64,000 bases of DNA. It comes from Burkholderia vietnamiensis LMG 10929 (GTDB lineage Bacteria; Pseudomonadota; Gammaproteobacteria; Burkholderiales; Burkholderiaceae). The notes beneath the pieces were generated by a model, which was not told where the DNA came from, did no database searches, and saw only the letters and a list, made by a program, of their open reading frames with translations. Position 1 is the first letter of the stretch. Each line of letters starts with the position of its first letter. Shown in pieces: positions 35,450 through 45,562 of this stretch. The position numbers and the translations under genes are program-made. The DNA lies in contig NZ_CP009631.1 of the NCBI RefSeq assembly GCF_000959445.1, positions 992,001 through 1,056,000 of the forward strand, in the 5' to 3' direction.

Positions 35450-37570
35450 TTACGACACCGTGACGGGCTTCACCGCCGCCGGGTCCGAATAGCTCGGCCG
35501 GCCGTTCTCGACGTGGCCCGCGAAGCGCCGCGAGAACGTGGGGTTCGCGCCGTCGCTCACCGTCACGTCATACCAGTGATGGCTCGCCGCGAGCGCCCAT
35601 TGCTCGACGCGCTCGTCGCCGCCGTGCAGCGTGACCTGTCGCGACGGCGCGCCGTACGCGTTGTCGGTCAGCGTCAACGTCACGTGGCCGCTGCCTTGAT
35701 TGCGCAGCTTCAGATACAGATTGCCGTTCGCGACGTCGTAGCCGGCCTTCACCTCGGGCTGCGCATGGTTGCGGCGGCGCGCCGTCGCGGCCGACACGTC
35801 GCCCGCGAAGACCCGCACGAACCCGTTCGGGCCGTACACCGAGAACGCGTACGCACCGTTCGTCTCGGTCAGATCGAAGTCCGCGTGCAGCACGCGGCGC
35901 GCGCCGACCGTGTAGCGCCACGGGCCGTCGGTGCGGTTCGTCGCGTACACGTGGAAGTGCGCGCCCTGGTTGCCGCGGTTCGCGAATTCGATGCGCAGCG
36001 TGTTGCCGCCGTAAATGCTCGCGTTCACGTGCAGCTCGTACGGCAGCGCGCGGGCCGGCCGCACGCCCGGCTCCTGCGGATCGATCGGCGACGGCGTCGC
36101 GGGCACCGTGGGCGCGGGCTGCGACGTGCATTGCTGATCGGCGATCGAGCGGTACTGGCTCGTGTCGGGCAGCGCCGGGAAGGTCGCGTCCGACGAGCGG
36201 AAGTCGAACGCGGCGGTGAGGTCGCCGCACACGGTGCGGCGCCACGGCGTGATGTTCGGCTCGTCGACGCCGAAGCGTTCGCCGATGAAGCGGATCACCG
36301 ACGTGTGGTCGAACACCTGCGAGCACACGAAGCCGCCCTTCGACCACGGCGACACGACCGTCATCGGCACGCGCGGCCCGAGGCCGTACGGCAGCCCGTC
36401 GGCCGTATAGCTGCCGCCGCGGCCGGGGTTCACGACCGTGTGCAGCTCGCCGTCGGTGGTCACCGTCGAGGCGCCCTGCGCGGCCGAGGTCGGCGGCTGC
36501 GGCGGCACGACGTGATCGAAGAAGCCGTCGTTCTCGTCGTACATGATGAACAGCACCGTCTTCGCCCACACGTCGGGGTTCGACGTCAGCGCGTCGAGGA
36601 TCTGCGACGTGTAGTTCGCGCCGTACGCGGGCGTGTATTTCGGATGCTCGGAGAACGCGGCCGGCGGCAGCAGCCACGACACCTGCGGCAGCCGGTCGTT
36701 GATCACGTCGTCCTTCAGGTTGTCGAGCGTGCGCACCGTCTGCGCGCGCCGATACAGCGACGAGCCCGGCTTCGCGTCGATGAAGTTCGCGAAGTTCTGC
36801 AGGATGTTGGTGCCGTAGTTGCCGTTGTACGGATCGGCCCACGTGAGCCCCTGCTGGTAGATCTGCCAAGACACGCCGCGCGCCTCGAGCCGTTCCGGGA
36901 AGGTCGTCCACGACAGCAGCTGGTAGGCGGGCGGCAGGTCGCCGTCGACGTAGTCGGCGTTGTCGAGCAGCGGGCCGCCGAACTTGCCGGTCGGATCGAT
37001 CGTGCCGGTCATCAGGTACGAGCGGTTCGGGTGCGTCGGCCCCGGCAGCGAGCAGAAATAGTTGTCGCAGACGGTGAACGCATCGGCGAGCGCGTAGTGG
37101 AACGGGATGTCGTCGCGGACGTGATAGCCCATCGTCATGTCGGTCTTGTTCGCGGGCCACTGGTCGTAGCGGCCGCCGTCGATCGCCGCGTGCGTCTTCG
37201 CCCACGAGTGGTCGAGCGCGCCGAGACATTGCGCGCTGGTCGTCTTCGTGTCGAGCCGGAACGGCAGCACCGGCTTGCCCGGATCCTCCTTCGACGGCTG
37301 GTACCACACCGGCTTGCCGTTCGGCAGCGGGATCGGGAAGCGGTCGTTGTAGCCGCGCACGCCGCGCAGGTGTCCGAAGTAATGGTCGAACGAGCGGTTC
37401 TCCTGCATGAACACGACGATGTGCTGGACATCGCGGATCGTGCCGGTGCCGCGCGCGGCGGGAATCGCGAGCGCACGGCGGATCGATTCGGGGAAGGCGT
37501 TGAGCGCGACGGCGGCGCCCGCCGATTGCGCGACGGTATGCAGGAAACGGCGGCGGCTGGATGACGTCAT
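35450..37570 (-). CDS. plcN: Phosphocholine-specific phospholipase C (non-hemolytic, Tat-exported)
   Basis: This 706-residue protein begins with a twin-arginine signal (MTSSSRRRFLHTVAQSAGAAVALNA). The phosphoesterase domain (PF04185) has MQENRSFDHYFGHLRGVRGYND near residues 52-75, MTVVSPWSKGGFVCSQVFDHTSVIRF near 390-415 and the acidic metal ligands of the acid phosphatase/PLC fold. Two C-terminal DUF756 beta-sandwich repeats follow (DLTETNGAYAFSVYGPNGFVRVFAGD and the last 90 residues). PlcN-type enzymes hydrolyse phosphatidylcholine outside the cell and release phosphate. A small lipoprotein gene lies 49 bp upstream on the same strand. Confidence 0.93.
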   Translation of the reverse strand: MTSSSRRRFLHTVAQSAGAAVALNAFPESIRRALAIPAARGTGTIRDVQHIVVFMQENRSFDHYFGHLRGVRGYNDRFPIPLPNGKPVWYQPSKEDPGKPVLPFRLDTKTTSAQCLGALDHSWAKTHAAIDGGRYDQWPANKTDMTMGYHVRDDIPFHYALADAFTVCDNYFCSLPGPTHPNRSYLMTGTIDPTGKFGGPLLDNADYVDGDLPPAYQLLSWTTFPERLEARGVSWQIYQQGLTWADPYNGNYGTNILQNFANFIDAKPGSSLYRRAQTVRTLDNLKDDVINDRLPQVSWLLPPAAFSEHPKYTPAYGANYTSQILDALTSNPDVWAKTVLFIMYDENDGFFDHVVPPQPPTSAAQGASTVTTDGELHTVVNPGRGGSYTADGLPYGLGPRVPMTVVSPWSKGGFVCSQVFDHTSVIRFIGERFGVDEPNITPWRRTVCGDLTAAFDFRSSDATFPALPDTSQYRSIADQQCTSQPAPTVPATPSPIDPQEPGVRPARALPYELHVNASIYGGNTLRIEFANRGNQGAHFHVYATNRTDGPWRYTVGARRVLHADFDLTETNGAYAFSVYGPNGFVRVFAGDVSAATARRRNHAQPEVKAGYDVANGNLYLKLRNQGSGHVTLTLTDNAYGAPSRQVTLHGGDERVEQWALAASHHWYDVTVSDGANPTFSRRFAGHVENGRPSYSDPAAVKPVTVS

Positions 37571-37619
37571 GTCGTTTTACCTCGGTTCTGCGAACGGGAC
37601 GGGAGCGGGGACGGCGCGA

Positions 37620-37901
37620 TCAATGCGGCGACGATGCCGCGGCGGCCGACGCATCGGCCGCCGGTTTTGCATCGTCGTCGTCGTCGGGCGGGAAGTGGAC
37701 GACGGGCGGCGCGAGCGGCGCGGCATCCGCCGCGGCAGCGTGCGCGCCGGCATCGCTGTTGAACGCGCTCGCGGTGCCCGACGACGCGCCGGCCTGCTGC
37801 GACGCGTCGGCCGCTTGCGCGTCGTGCGGCGCGTCGTCGCTGCAGGCGGCGACGAGCGCGGTGGCACACAGAACGGCGGCAACGACGACACGACGCATCA
37901 C
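37620..37901 (-). CDS. Small lipoprotein upstream of phospholipase C, 93 aa
   Basis: MMRRVVVAAVLCATALVAAC gives a lipoprotein signal with lipobox VAAC and lipidated Cys20. The mature part is Ala/Asp-rich and disordered with a DDDDD run near residue 73. It precedes the phospholipase C gene by 49 bp on the same strand and is likely in one transcript. P. aeruginosa places the PlcR chaperone beside PlcH, but this protein shows no similarity I can see. Function is unknown. Confidence 0.7.
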   Translation of the reverse strand: MMRRVVVAAVLCATALVAACSDDAPHDAQAADASQQAGASSGTASAFNSDAGAHAAAADAAPLAPPVVHFPPDDDDDAKPAADASAAAASSPH

Positions 37902-38443
37902 TTCTCTCCTGGCAGGCTGATTGGCAAACGTTTTCCAGTATGCCGGCGCGATGCGACGTTTCGGTGAATCGTTTGCGACCGGAACATGATCGCGAAACGC
38001 TTTCGCGAAGCTGTCCCGTGGCTTTCGGCGAAGGCTGCATGAGGCAGACGTGCATGGCGGAATTTGCCAGCGGGACGCGCACGACGTGCCGCATTTACAT
38101 GCGTGTGCAACGCGAAGGCGCGAACCGGTGTCGCGCGCGATGTGCGCGCAGTGCGACGCGGCCAGCGCGCGAGCGGCGGTCGATATGTCGCCTCCGATGC
38201 CGCGAGCCGGTATTTGTTGCCGCTTCGTCGGCGCGTTGCCAGCAGCGCGTCAGCGTGCCGCCATCCAGCGCTCGGATACGGCCGCGCATCGCGATCCCGG
38301 CCGAGTGCGCGGCACACGCGCGCCGGCGTCGCTGCTGCGCGGCACCGGAATTGCTCCGAGCGCCGCTGCGCGCGCGCTCGCGCACGACCGGTCCGGCACG
38401 GGCCGCCTTTCCGCGTCCATCCCTCATCGAGCGAGCAGAACTC
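37902..38443. other. Divergent control region between phospholipase C and molybdenum hydroxylase operons; no gene supported
   Basis: Bases 37991-38007 are a perfect palindrome CGCGAAA-CGC-TTTCGCG, similar in type to LacI/GalR-family operators. The stretch as a whole is less codon-biased than its flanks, and no frame is convincing. Nothing further is recognised. Confidence 0.4.
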
Positions 38444-39190
38444 ATGTCCACCGATCGATCCGATTCCTCATCCGCCGAACCCGGGCGCGCCGCTTCGCGC
38501 GCGCCGCTCGGCGAAAGCCGGCCCGCCCCGTCGCAGCCGGCCGATACGCCGTCGAGCGCGGCGCGTCGCCGCTTCCTGCAATCGGCGGCGGCGGCCGCGA
38601 CGGTCGGCGCCGCGCCGCACGTGCATGCGCAGGGCGAGGCCGCCGCAGCGCCGCCTGCGCACCGCGACGCGGTGCCCGCGCGGCCGGTGCATCTCGACAT
38701 CAACGGACGCGCGTACACGCTGCAACTCGAGCCGCGCGTCACGCTGCTCGACGCGCTGCGCGAGTACGCGGGGCTCACCGGCACGAAGAAGGGATGCGAC
38801 CGCGGGCAGTGCGGCGCCTGCACGGTGCTCGTCGACGGGCGGCGCATCAATGCGTGTCTGACGCTCGCGGTGATGCACGAAGGCCAGCGCATCACGACGG
38901 TCGAAGGGCTCGCGCGCGACGGCGTGCCGAGCGCGGTGCAGCGCGCGTTCGTCGCACACGATGCGTTCCAGTGCGGTTACTGCACGCCCGGCCAGGTGTG
39001 CGCCGCGACCGCGCTGCTCGACGAGTTCGCGGCCGGCGCGGCGAGCGCGGTCACCGCCGACGTGCGGCATCGCCCGGTGCAGCTGACGGACGCCGAGATC
39101 CGCGAACGCATGAGCGGCAACCTGTGCCGCTGCGGCGCGTATTCCAACATCGTCGCCGCCGTGCGCGCCGCGCACGCGGCGAGCGCATAG
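38444..39190 (+). CDS. paoA: Periplasmic aldehyde oxidoreductase iron-sulfur (2Fe-2S) subunit, Tat-exported
   Basis: This 248-residue protein has a Tat signal around residues 40-62 (SSAARRRFLQSAAAAA...AHA). The plant-type 2Fe-2S domain has Cys118, 123, 126 and 138 (KKGCDRGQCGACTVL...NAC), and the helical second cluster domain has Cys177, 180, 228 and 230 (QCGYC, NLCRC). Organisation and order match E. coli PaoA/YagT. It passes electrons from the Mo subunit and carries the export signal for the whole trimer. The gene starts the paoABC operon. Confidence 0.93.
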   Translation: MSTDRSDSSSAEPGRAASRAPLGESRPAPSQPADTPSSAARRRFLQSAAAAATVGAAPHVHAQGEAAAAPPAHRDAVPARPVHLDINGRAYTLQLEPRVTLLDALREYAGLTGTKKGCDRGQCGACTVLVDGRRINACLTLAVMHEGQRITTVEGLARDGVPSAVQRAFVAHDAFQCGYCTPGQVCAATALLDEFAAGAASAVTADVRHRPVQLTDAEIRERMSGNLCRCGAYSNIVAAVRAAHAASA

Positions 39191-39208
39191 CCGGCGGAGG
39201 GCATCGCA

Positions 39209-40203
<995 letters not shown>

Positions 40204-40207
<4 letters not shown>

Positions 40208-42429
40208 ACACGCTGACCGGACAGCCGCTCGATCGCGTCGACGGCATGCTGAAGGTGACGGGCGGCGCGCATTACGCGGCGGAATTCGCCGATCCGCGGC
40301 TCGCGCACGCGGTGCTCGTGACGAGCACGATCGCGGCCGGGCGGATCGAATCGATCGACACGGCGCGTGCGCGGGCGATGCCCGGCGTGCTGCTCGTGAT
40401 CACGCACGAGAACGCGATGCGGCTGCCCAACGGCGGCCGGCCGCCGCTGTCGCCGCCCGCGGGCCGGCACCTCACGCTGCTGCAGGACGACACGGTGCGC
40501 TACAGCAACGAGCCCGTCGCGGTCGTCGTCGCGCAGACGCTCGAGCAGGCGAGCGCCGCCGCCGATGCGGTGCGCGTGCGCTATCGCCCGGGCGCCGCCG
40601 CGCTCGATTTCGCGCGCGAGAAGGCGGCCGCGCGCGTGCCGCCGAAGCAGCAGGGGCGGCCGATGGACACGCAGCGCGGCGACGTCGACGCGGGGCTGCG
40701 CGAAGGCGCGGTGCGCATCGACGCGACCTACACGACGCCGATGCAGCATCACAACCCGATCGAGCCGCATGCGACGATGGCCCGCTGGGACGGCCCGACG
40801 CTCACGCTGCACGACGCGACGCAGGGCGTGTCGGGCGCGAGCACCGCGGTGGCCGCGGTGTTCGGCATCGCGCCGGAGCAGGTGCGCGTGCTGTCGCCGT
40901 TCCTCGGCGGCGGCTTCGGCTGCAAGGGCTCGTCGTGGTCGCACGTGTCGCTGTGCGCGATGGCCGCGAAGCAGGCCGGTCGGCCGGTGCGGCTCGTGCT
41001 GACGCGGCCGCAGATGTTCGGTCCGGTCGGCTCGCGGCCGTACACCGAGCAGCGCGTCGTGCTGGCCGCACGCGCCGACGGCACGCTGACCGCGATGCGC
41101 CACGATTCGATCGTGACCACCTCGACGTTCGAGGACTGGACCGAGATGTGCGGGATGCCGTCGCGGATCATGTACGCGGTGCCGAGCCAGGCGACGACGC
41201 ACCGGATCGTGTCGCTGAACGTCGGCACGCCGACCTTCATGCGCGCGCCGGGCGAGGCGTCGGGGTCGTTCGCGCTCGAGTCGGCGATGGACGAACTCGC
41301 GTGGCAGCTGCGGATGGACCCGGTCGAATTGCGGCTCGCGAACTACGCGCAGGTCGATCCGCAGGACGGCAAGCCGTGGTCGAGCAACGAACTGCGCGCG
41401 TGCTACCGGCTCGGCGCGCAGCGCTTCGGCTGGTCGCGCCGCACCGGCGCGCCGCGCACGATGCGCGACGGCGACACGCTGATCGGTCTCGGGATGGCGG
41501 CCGCCACGTACCCGGCGAACCGCAGCGAGGCGTCGGCGCGCGCGCGCATTCTGCCGGACGGTACGGCCGAAGTGGCATCGGGCACGCAGGACATCGGCAC
41601 GGGCACCTACACGGTGATGACGCAGGTGGCCGCCGACGCGCTCGGCTTCGCGGTGCGCGACGTGCGTTTCGTGTTGGGCGACTCCGGGCTGCCGCGCGCG
41701 CCGGTGTCGGGCGGCTCGCAGACGGCGGCGAGCGTCGCGCCTGCCGTGCGCGAGGCCGCGCTGCAGGCGCGCGCGCAGCTGATCGCGCTGGCCGTGGGCG
41801 CACCCGGTTCGCCGCTGCACGGCGTCGCGGCCGACGACGTGACGGTCGACGACGGCTGGGTCGTGCATCGCCGCGATCCGTCGCGGCGCGATCCCGCCGC
41901 GGCGGTGATCGCGCGCGCGGGCGGCCGGCCGATCGACGTGCAGGCGACGACGAAGCCGGGCGACGAGAAGTCGCGCTATGCGTCGCATTCGTTCGGGGCG
42001 GTGTTCGCGGAGGTGCACGTCGACGCCGAGCTGGGCACGATCCGCGTGCCGCGCATCGTCGGCGCATACAGCGTCGGCAGCGTGCTGAACGCGAAGACGG
42101 CGCGCAGCCAGCTGATCGGCGGCATGGTGTGGGGGCTCGGCACCGCGCTCGAGGAGGGGTCGTATCTCGACGTGCGGCACGGCCGCTTCACGAACGCGAA
42201 CCTCGCCGAATATCACGTGCCGGTGAACGCGGACATCGGCGAACTCGACGTGATCTTCGTCGACGAGCGCGACACGCATTTCAATCCGCTCGGCATCCGC
42301 GGGATCGGCGAGATCGGCATCACCGGCGTGCCGGCCGCGATCGCCAATGCCGTCTATCACGCGACCGGCGTGCGCGTGCGCGATCTGCCGATCACGCTCG
42401 ACAAGGTGGCGACGTCGGCGATGGGCTGA
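40204..42429 (+). CDS. paoC: Periplasmic aldehyde oxidoreductase molybdenum-binding subunit
   Basis: This 741-residue xanthine oxidase-family large subunit has QPLDRVDGMLKVTGGAHYAAE at the N-terminus, HNPIEPHATMARWDG, FLGGGFGCKGSSW near residues 234-246, FMRAPGEASGSFALESAMDELA and the catalytic-Glu segment GIRGIGEIGITGVPAAIANA near the C-terminus. The cofactor is molybdopterin cytosine dinucleotide. PaoABC oxidises aromatic and other aldehydes in the periplasm. The maturation chaperone PaoD (XdhC-like) is not adjacent. Confidence 0.93.
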
Positions 42430-42606
42430 GCGTCAGCGGCGCGGGGTTCTGCGCCGCAAGTTGCTGCGCATGGGGCGTTGTCGCGCGCGGTGCGAGCGCG
42501 TGCGGCTGCGGCTGCATGTGCCGCGTGTATCGCGTGGCGTGTGCCGCGCGCCGACTCGCCCGCGCGTGAGTCGGCGGGTGGCTTGGTCCGTCGATTAGCT
42601 CGTGAG

Positions 42607-44028
42607 TTAGCGTGCGAACAGCGGATAAGTCGCCGCTGCGATCAACGCGGTCGCGAGCCATACGACGCTCCACGAACTGACGGCGAGCAGCGGCGGGATC
42701 GCGAGCGGCGTGGCGAAGAGGCCGAGATAGACGACCGTGTTTGCCATCCCGAGCGCGGTGCCCGCGTGGTTTGCGCCGGCGAGCGTCGCCAGTTCGGTGT
42801 ACGCGACGCCGTGCCACGCGGACACGCAGATGCCGGCGAACACGAGAATCGCGACGATCGCGCCGAGCGGTACGTAGGGGCTGGCGGCCGTCGCTGCGGC
42901 GAGCAGCGCGAACGCGCCGGCCGCGACGCAGACCGACCCGCGCAGGTACGCACGCCGGTTGCCGTGCCGGTCGGTATGGCGGCCGCTCCACACGCGCATC
43001 ACCATGGCGCCGGCCTGCAGCGCGACCATCGCCGTGCTGATGCCGGCGAGCCCGAGCCGGCCGAAATCGTGCAGGAACACGGTCGCGAACGTGAGCACCG
43101 CGAACTGCGGCGCGCACAACGCGCCGATGCCGAGCACGATGCGCCACACGCGGGCGCTCGCCAGCGGGCCGCGCGCGGGAGCGGCGGACGCTTGCTGTGC
43201 GGCGGGCGGCGTGGTCGAGGTGCTCGAGGTGGCCGGCGCGACGGATGCGACCGATGAGTCGGATGTGCGGGATGTTGCCGATGGGACCGATGCGGCGGAT
43301 GCGAACGACGAGTCCGATGAGTCTGATGCGCCGGATGTAGCCGTCGCGACCGATGCGGCGGAAGTGGCGGACGGCGCGAACGCAACCACCCCAACCGGCG
43401 GCTCGTGCAACCAGCGCCACGTGAGCGCCGCCGACACCGCGCACAGCAGCATCAACGCGCCGTACACCGCGGCGAAGCCCGCATGCGACGCGAGCGCCGG
43501 CAGCAGCGCCGCGCCGACGCCGCCGCCCAGCGGCACGGCCGTCTGCCGGATGCTCATCGCGAGCCCGCGTTCGCGTTCGCCGAACCAGCGCATCACCGCG
43601 CGTCCGCTCGAACCGTTCACGCTGCCGCCGAGCAGGCCGACGCAGCACATCGCCGCCACGACGCGCAGCAGCGGCGGCACGGCATGCGCGCTCGGCACGA
43701 TCGCGGCGACCATCACCGCGAGCATCGCGGCGGTCGCGACGAGGCCGGTGAGCAGCACGCGCCGATCGCCGAAGCGATCGGCCGCGATGCCCCACGGCAA
43801 CTCCGACAGCGCGACGCCGAAGCCCAGCGCGCCGAGCACGAGGCCGAGCGCGGCGTTGTCGAGGTGATAGGCCGAGCGCATCCACACGGCGGTGGTCGGA
43901 ATGCCGGCCGCGGCGGCCGAAAAGCTCATGTTCGCCGCGACGCCGGCAGCGAGCACGCGCCAGCGATGCGCCGGGCCGCGCGCAGCGCCGGCGCGCGCGG
44001 ACGGGGAAGCGAGGCAGGAGGTATCCAT
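42607..44028 (-). CDS. MFS transporter with a long Ser/Ala/Thr-rich central loop
   Basis: This 473-residue protein has twelve predicted helices and a typical MFS loop (PWGIAADRFGDRRVLL near 78-93, and SGRHTDRHGNRRAYL in the second half). Between helices 6 and 7, residues about 211-292 are almost entirely Ser, Ala, Thr, Val and Asp, encoded by NNNGAT-like repetitive DNA. Core helices look intact, so transport is probably preserved. The divergent LysR gene 97 bp away is the likely regulator. The substrate is unknown. Confidence 0.88.
   Translation of the reverse strand: MDTSCLASPSARAGAARGPAHRWRVLAAGVAANMSFSAAAAGIPTTAVWMRSAYHLDNAALGLVLGALGFGVALSELPWGIAADRFGDRRVLLTGLVATAAMLAVMVAAIVPSAHAVPPLLRVVAAMCCVGLLGGSVNGSSGRAVMRWFGERERGLAMSIRQTAVPLGGGVGAALLPALASHAGFAAVYGALMLLCAVSAALTWRWLHEPPVGVVAFAPSATSAASVATATSGASDSSDSSFASAASVPSATSRTSDSSVASVAPATSSTSTTPPAAQQASAAPARGPLASARVWRIVLGIGALCAPQFAVLTFATVFLHDFGRLGLAGISTAMVALQAGAMVMRVWSGRHTDRHGNRRAYLRGSVCVAAGAFALLAAATAASPYVPLGAIVAILVFAGICVSAWHGVAYTELATLAGANHAGTALGMANTVVYLGLFATPLAIPPLLAVSSWSVVWLATALIAAATYPLFAR
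43174..43395 (-). repeat. Low-complexity coding repeat in the MFS central loop
   Basis: On the plus strand the DNA reads as degenerate NNNGAT/GATGCG triplet-pair repeats (GACGGATGCGACCGATGAGT...), translating in-frame to SVATATSGASDSSDSSFAS-type sequence. It remains in-frame with the gene and does not interrupt any predicted helix. Confidence 0.75.
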
Positions 44029-44125
44029 GACGACGGGTCCGTGCGCAAATTGACATCGTCAGTGTGGCGACCTACATTCATCCTGAAAATTGGAAAGTTT
44101 TTGATGAATCGTTCGACAAAACGGG

Positions 44126-45217
44126 ATGATCGAGATGCCGATGCGAGACCCTAGCGACGCCGCGCTTGCGCGTCCCAATTTCGATGTCGCGGCGCTGCGC
44201 AGCCTGGTGGCGGGCGTCGACCTCGGCAGCTTCACGAAGGCGGCCGATCGCGTCGCGCGCTCGTCGTCGGCGGTGAGCGCGCAGATCCGCAAGCTCGAGG
44301 AGCAGGCCGGCACGCCGCTGTTCGTGAAGGCCGGCCGCGGGCTGGCGCTGACCGACGCGGGCGACGCGATGCTGCGCTACGCGCGCCGCATGATCGAACT
44401 GAACGACGAAGCGGCCGCGGCCGTGCGCGGCGTGAATCTCGACGGCTGGGTGCGGGTCGGGCTGCAGGAGGATTTCGGCGAAGCGATCCTGCCCGACGTG
44501 CTCGGGCGTTTTGCGCGCGCGCATCCGAAGGTGCGGATCGAGGCGCGCGTCGCGCGCAATGCCGAGCTGCTCGAGCGGCTCGACGCGAATCAGCTCGATC
44601 TCGCACTCGTGTGGGGCGATCCGGCATCGGCGAGCCTGATGTTGCGCGCGGGCATCGACAGCGACGCGATCGCCCAGGTGCCGATGCAGTGGATCGCGGC
44701 GGTGGGCGCGGGCGACGTCGGCGTGGCCGACACCGGCGCAACGTCGGATGCCGCACGCGACGGCGCTGCGAGTACCGCCGCGGAGCGCACGCCGGGTGCG
44801 CAGGCAGAGCAGGCAGAGCAGGCAGAGCAGGCAGAGCAGGCAGAGCAGGCAGAGCGTGGAGAGCCGCTGCCGCTCGTCGTGTTCGACCGGCCGTGCCGCT
44901 TCTTCGCCGCGGCGACCGACGCGCTCGACCGCGCGGGCTTGCCGTGGCGCGTCGCATTCACCACGCCGAGCCTGGCCGGACTATGGGCGGCCGCGGCGGC
45001 CGGGCTGGGCGTCACGGTGCGCTCGCATTACGGGTTGCCCGCGTCGGTGCGCGCACTCGACACGGCCGCGTGCGGCCTGCCCGCGCTGCCGAGCCTGCCG
45101 CTGCTGTTGCTGCGCCGCACGTCGTCGGCGACGCCGACCGTGGAACGGCTCGCGCAGATCGTGACGCAGGCCGTGCGCGACGCGACCCGGCGCGACGCGG
45201 TGGCGCTGGCGGCCTGA
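44126..45217 (+). CDS. LysR-family transcriptional regulator with an inserted low-complexity segment
   Basis: This 363-residue protein is about 60 longer than a standard LysR. The winged HTH is at residues 20-80 (LRSLVAGVDLGSFTKAADRVARSSSAVSAQIRKLEEQAG), and the effector domain begins near 108 (WVRVGLQEDFGEAILPDVLG) and resumes with PLPLVVFDRPCRFF at 247. Residues 194-247 are an insertion rich in Ala, Asp, Gln and Glu, ending in six QAE repeats. Several in-frame ATGs (44126, 44135, 44141) leave the exact start open. It is divergent from the MFS gene. Confidence 0.9.
   Translation: MIEMPMRDPSDAALARPNFDVAALRSLVAGVDLGSFTKAADRVARSSSAVSAQIRKLEEQAGTPLFVKAGRGLALTDAGDAMLRYARRMIELNDEAAAAVRGVNLDGWVRVGLQEDFGEAILPDVLGRFARAHPKVRIEARVARNAELLERLDANQLDLALVWGDPASASLMLRAGIDSDAIAQVPMQWIAAVGAGDVGVADTGATSDAARDGAASTAAERTPGAQAEQAEQAEQAEQAEQAERGEPLPLVVFDRPCRFFAAATDALDRAGLPWRVAFTTPSLAGLWAAAAAGLGVTVRSHYGLPASVRALDTAACGLPALPSLPLLLLRRTSSATPTVERLAQIVTQAVRDATRRDAVALAA
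44801..44854 (+). repeat. Six perfect tandem copies of the 9-bp unit CAGGCAGAG
   Basis: The copies are identical and contiguous, encoding Gln-Ala-Glu six times inside the LysR effector domain. Copy-number change by slippage would add or remove three residues each time without shifting frame. Confidence 0.95.
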
Positions 45218-45562
45218 GGTTCGTCGGGGCGGTGTCGCGTGAGGCGGCGCGCGCGGCTCGAGTGAGCGGGCGCGCTCGCCGCTGGCGCTCAGGCTTCGAT
45301 GGGCGGCGTGAGCGTCCGGCACGCCGCCGCATCGACGGTAGCCCGTTCGATCGTCCGCCGCGTTCGCCCGCTCGCCTGCGCGCCCGCTCGCTCGTTCGCT
45401 CGCCCGCTCGCTCGCCCGCGCGCCGACGGCCGTGTCGCGCAGCGGCGCCGTCCGGTCGGCGAAACGCACCGCTTGCGGTTCACCCGGCGCCCCGGCACAC
45501 CGACCGCCTCGCCGTACTCCGACCCCCACCCCAGCCGGCCCCACGCGCCCATACCCCTCGCC
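45218..45562. other. Convergent intergenic stretch with GCTC/GCCC-type simple repeats; no gene supported
   Basis: Between about 45360 and 45425 the DNA is a run of CGCTCGCCCGCTCG-type tetranucleotide variants. It separates the LysR gene from the convergent DapA-like gene. Nothing else is recognised. Confidence 0.5.

Noticed and set aside
37898..38317. 139-residue minus-strand frame upstream of the lipoprotein gene
   Set aside because: Arg/His-rich composition and codon use unlike neighbours. It would cover the divergent promoter region.
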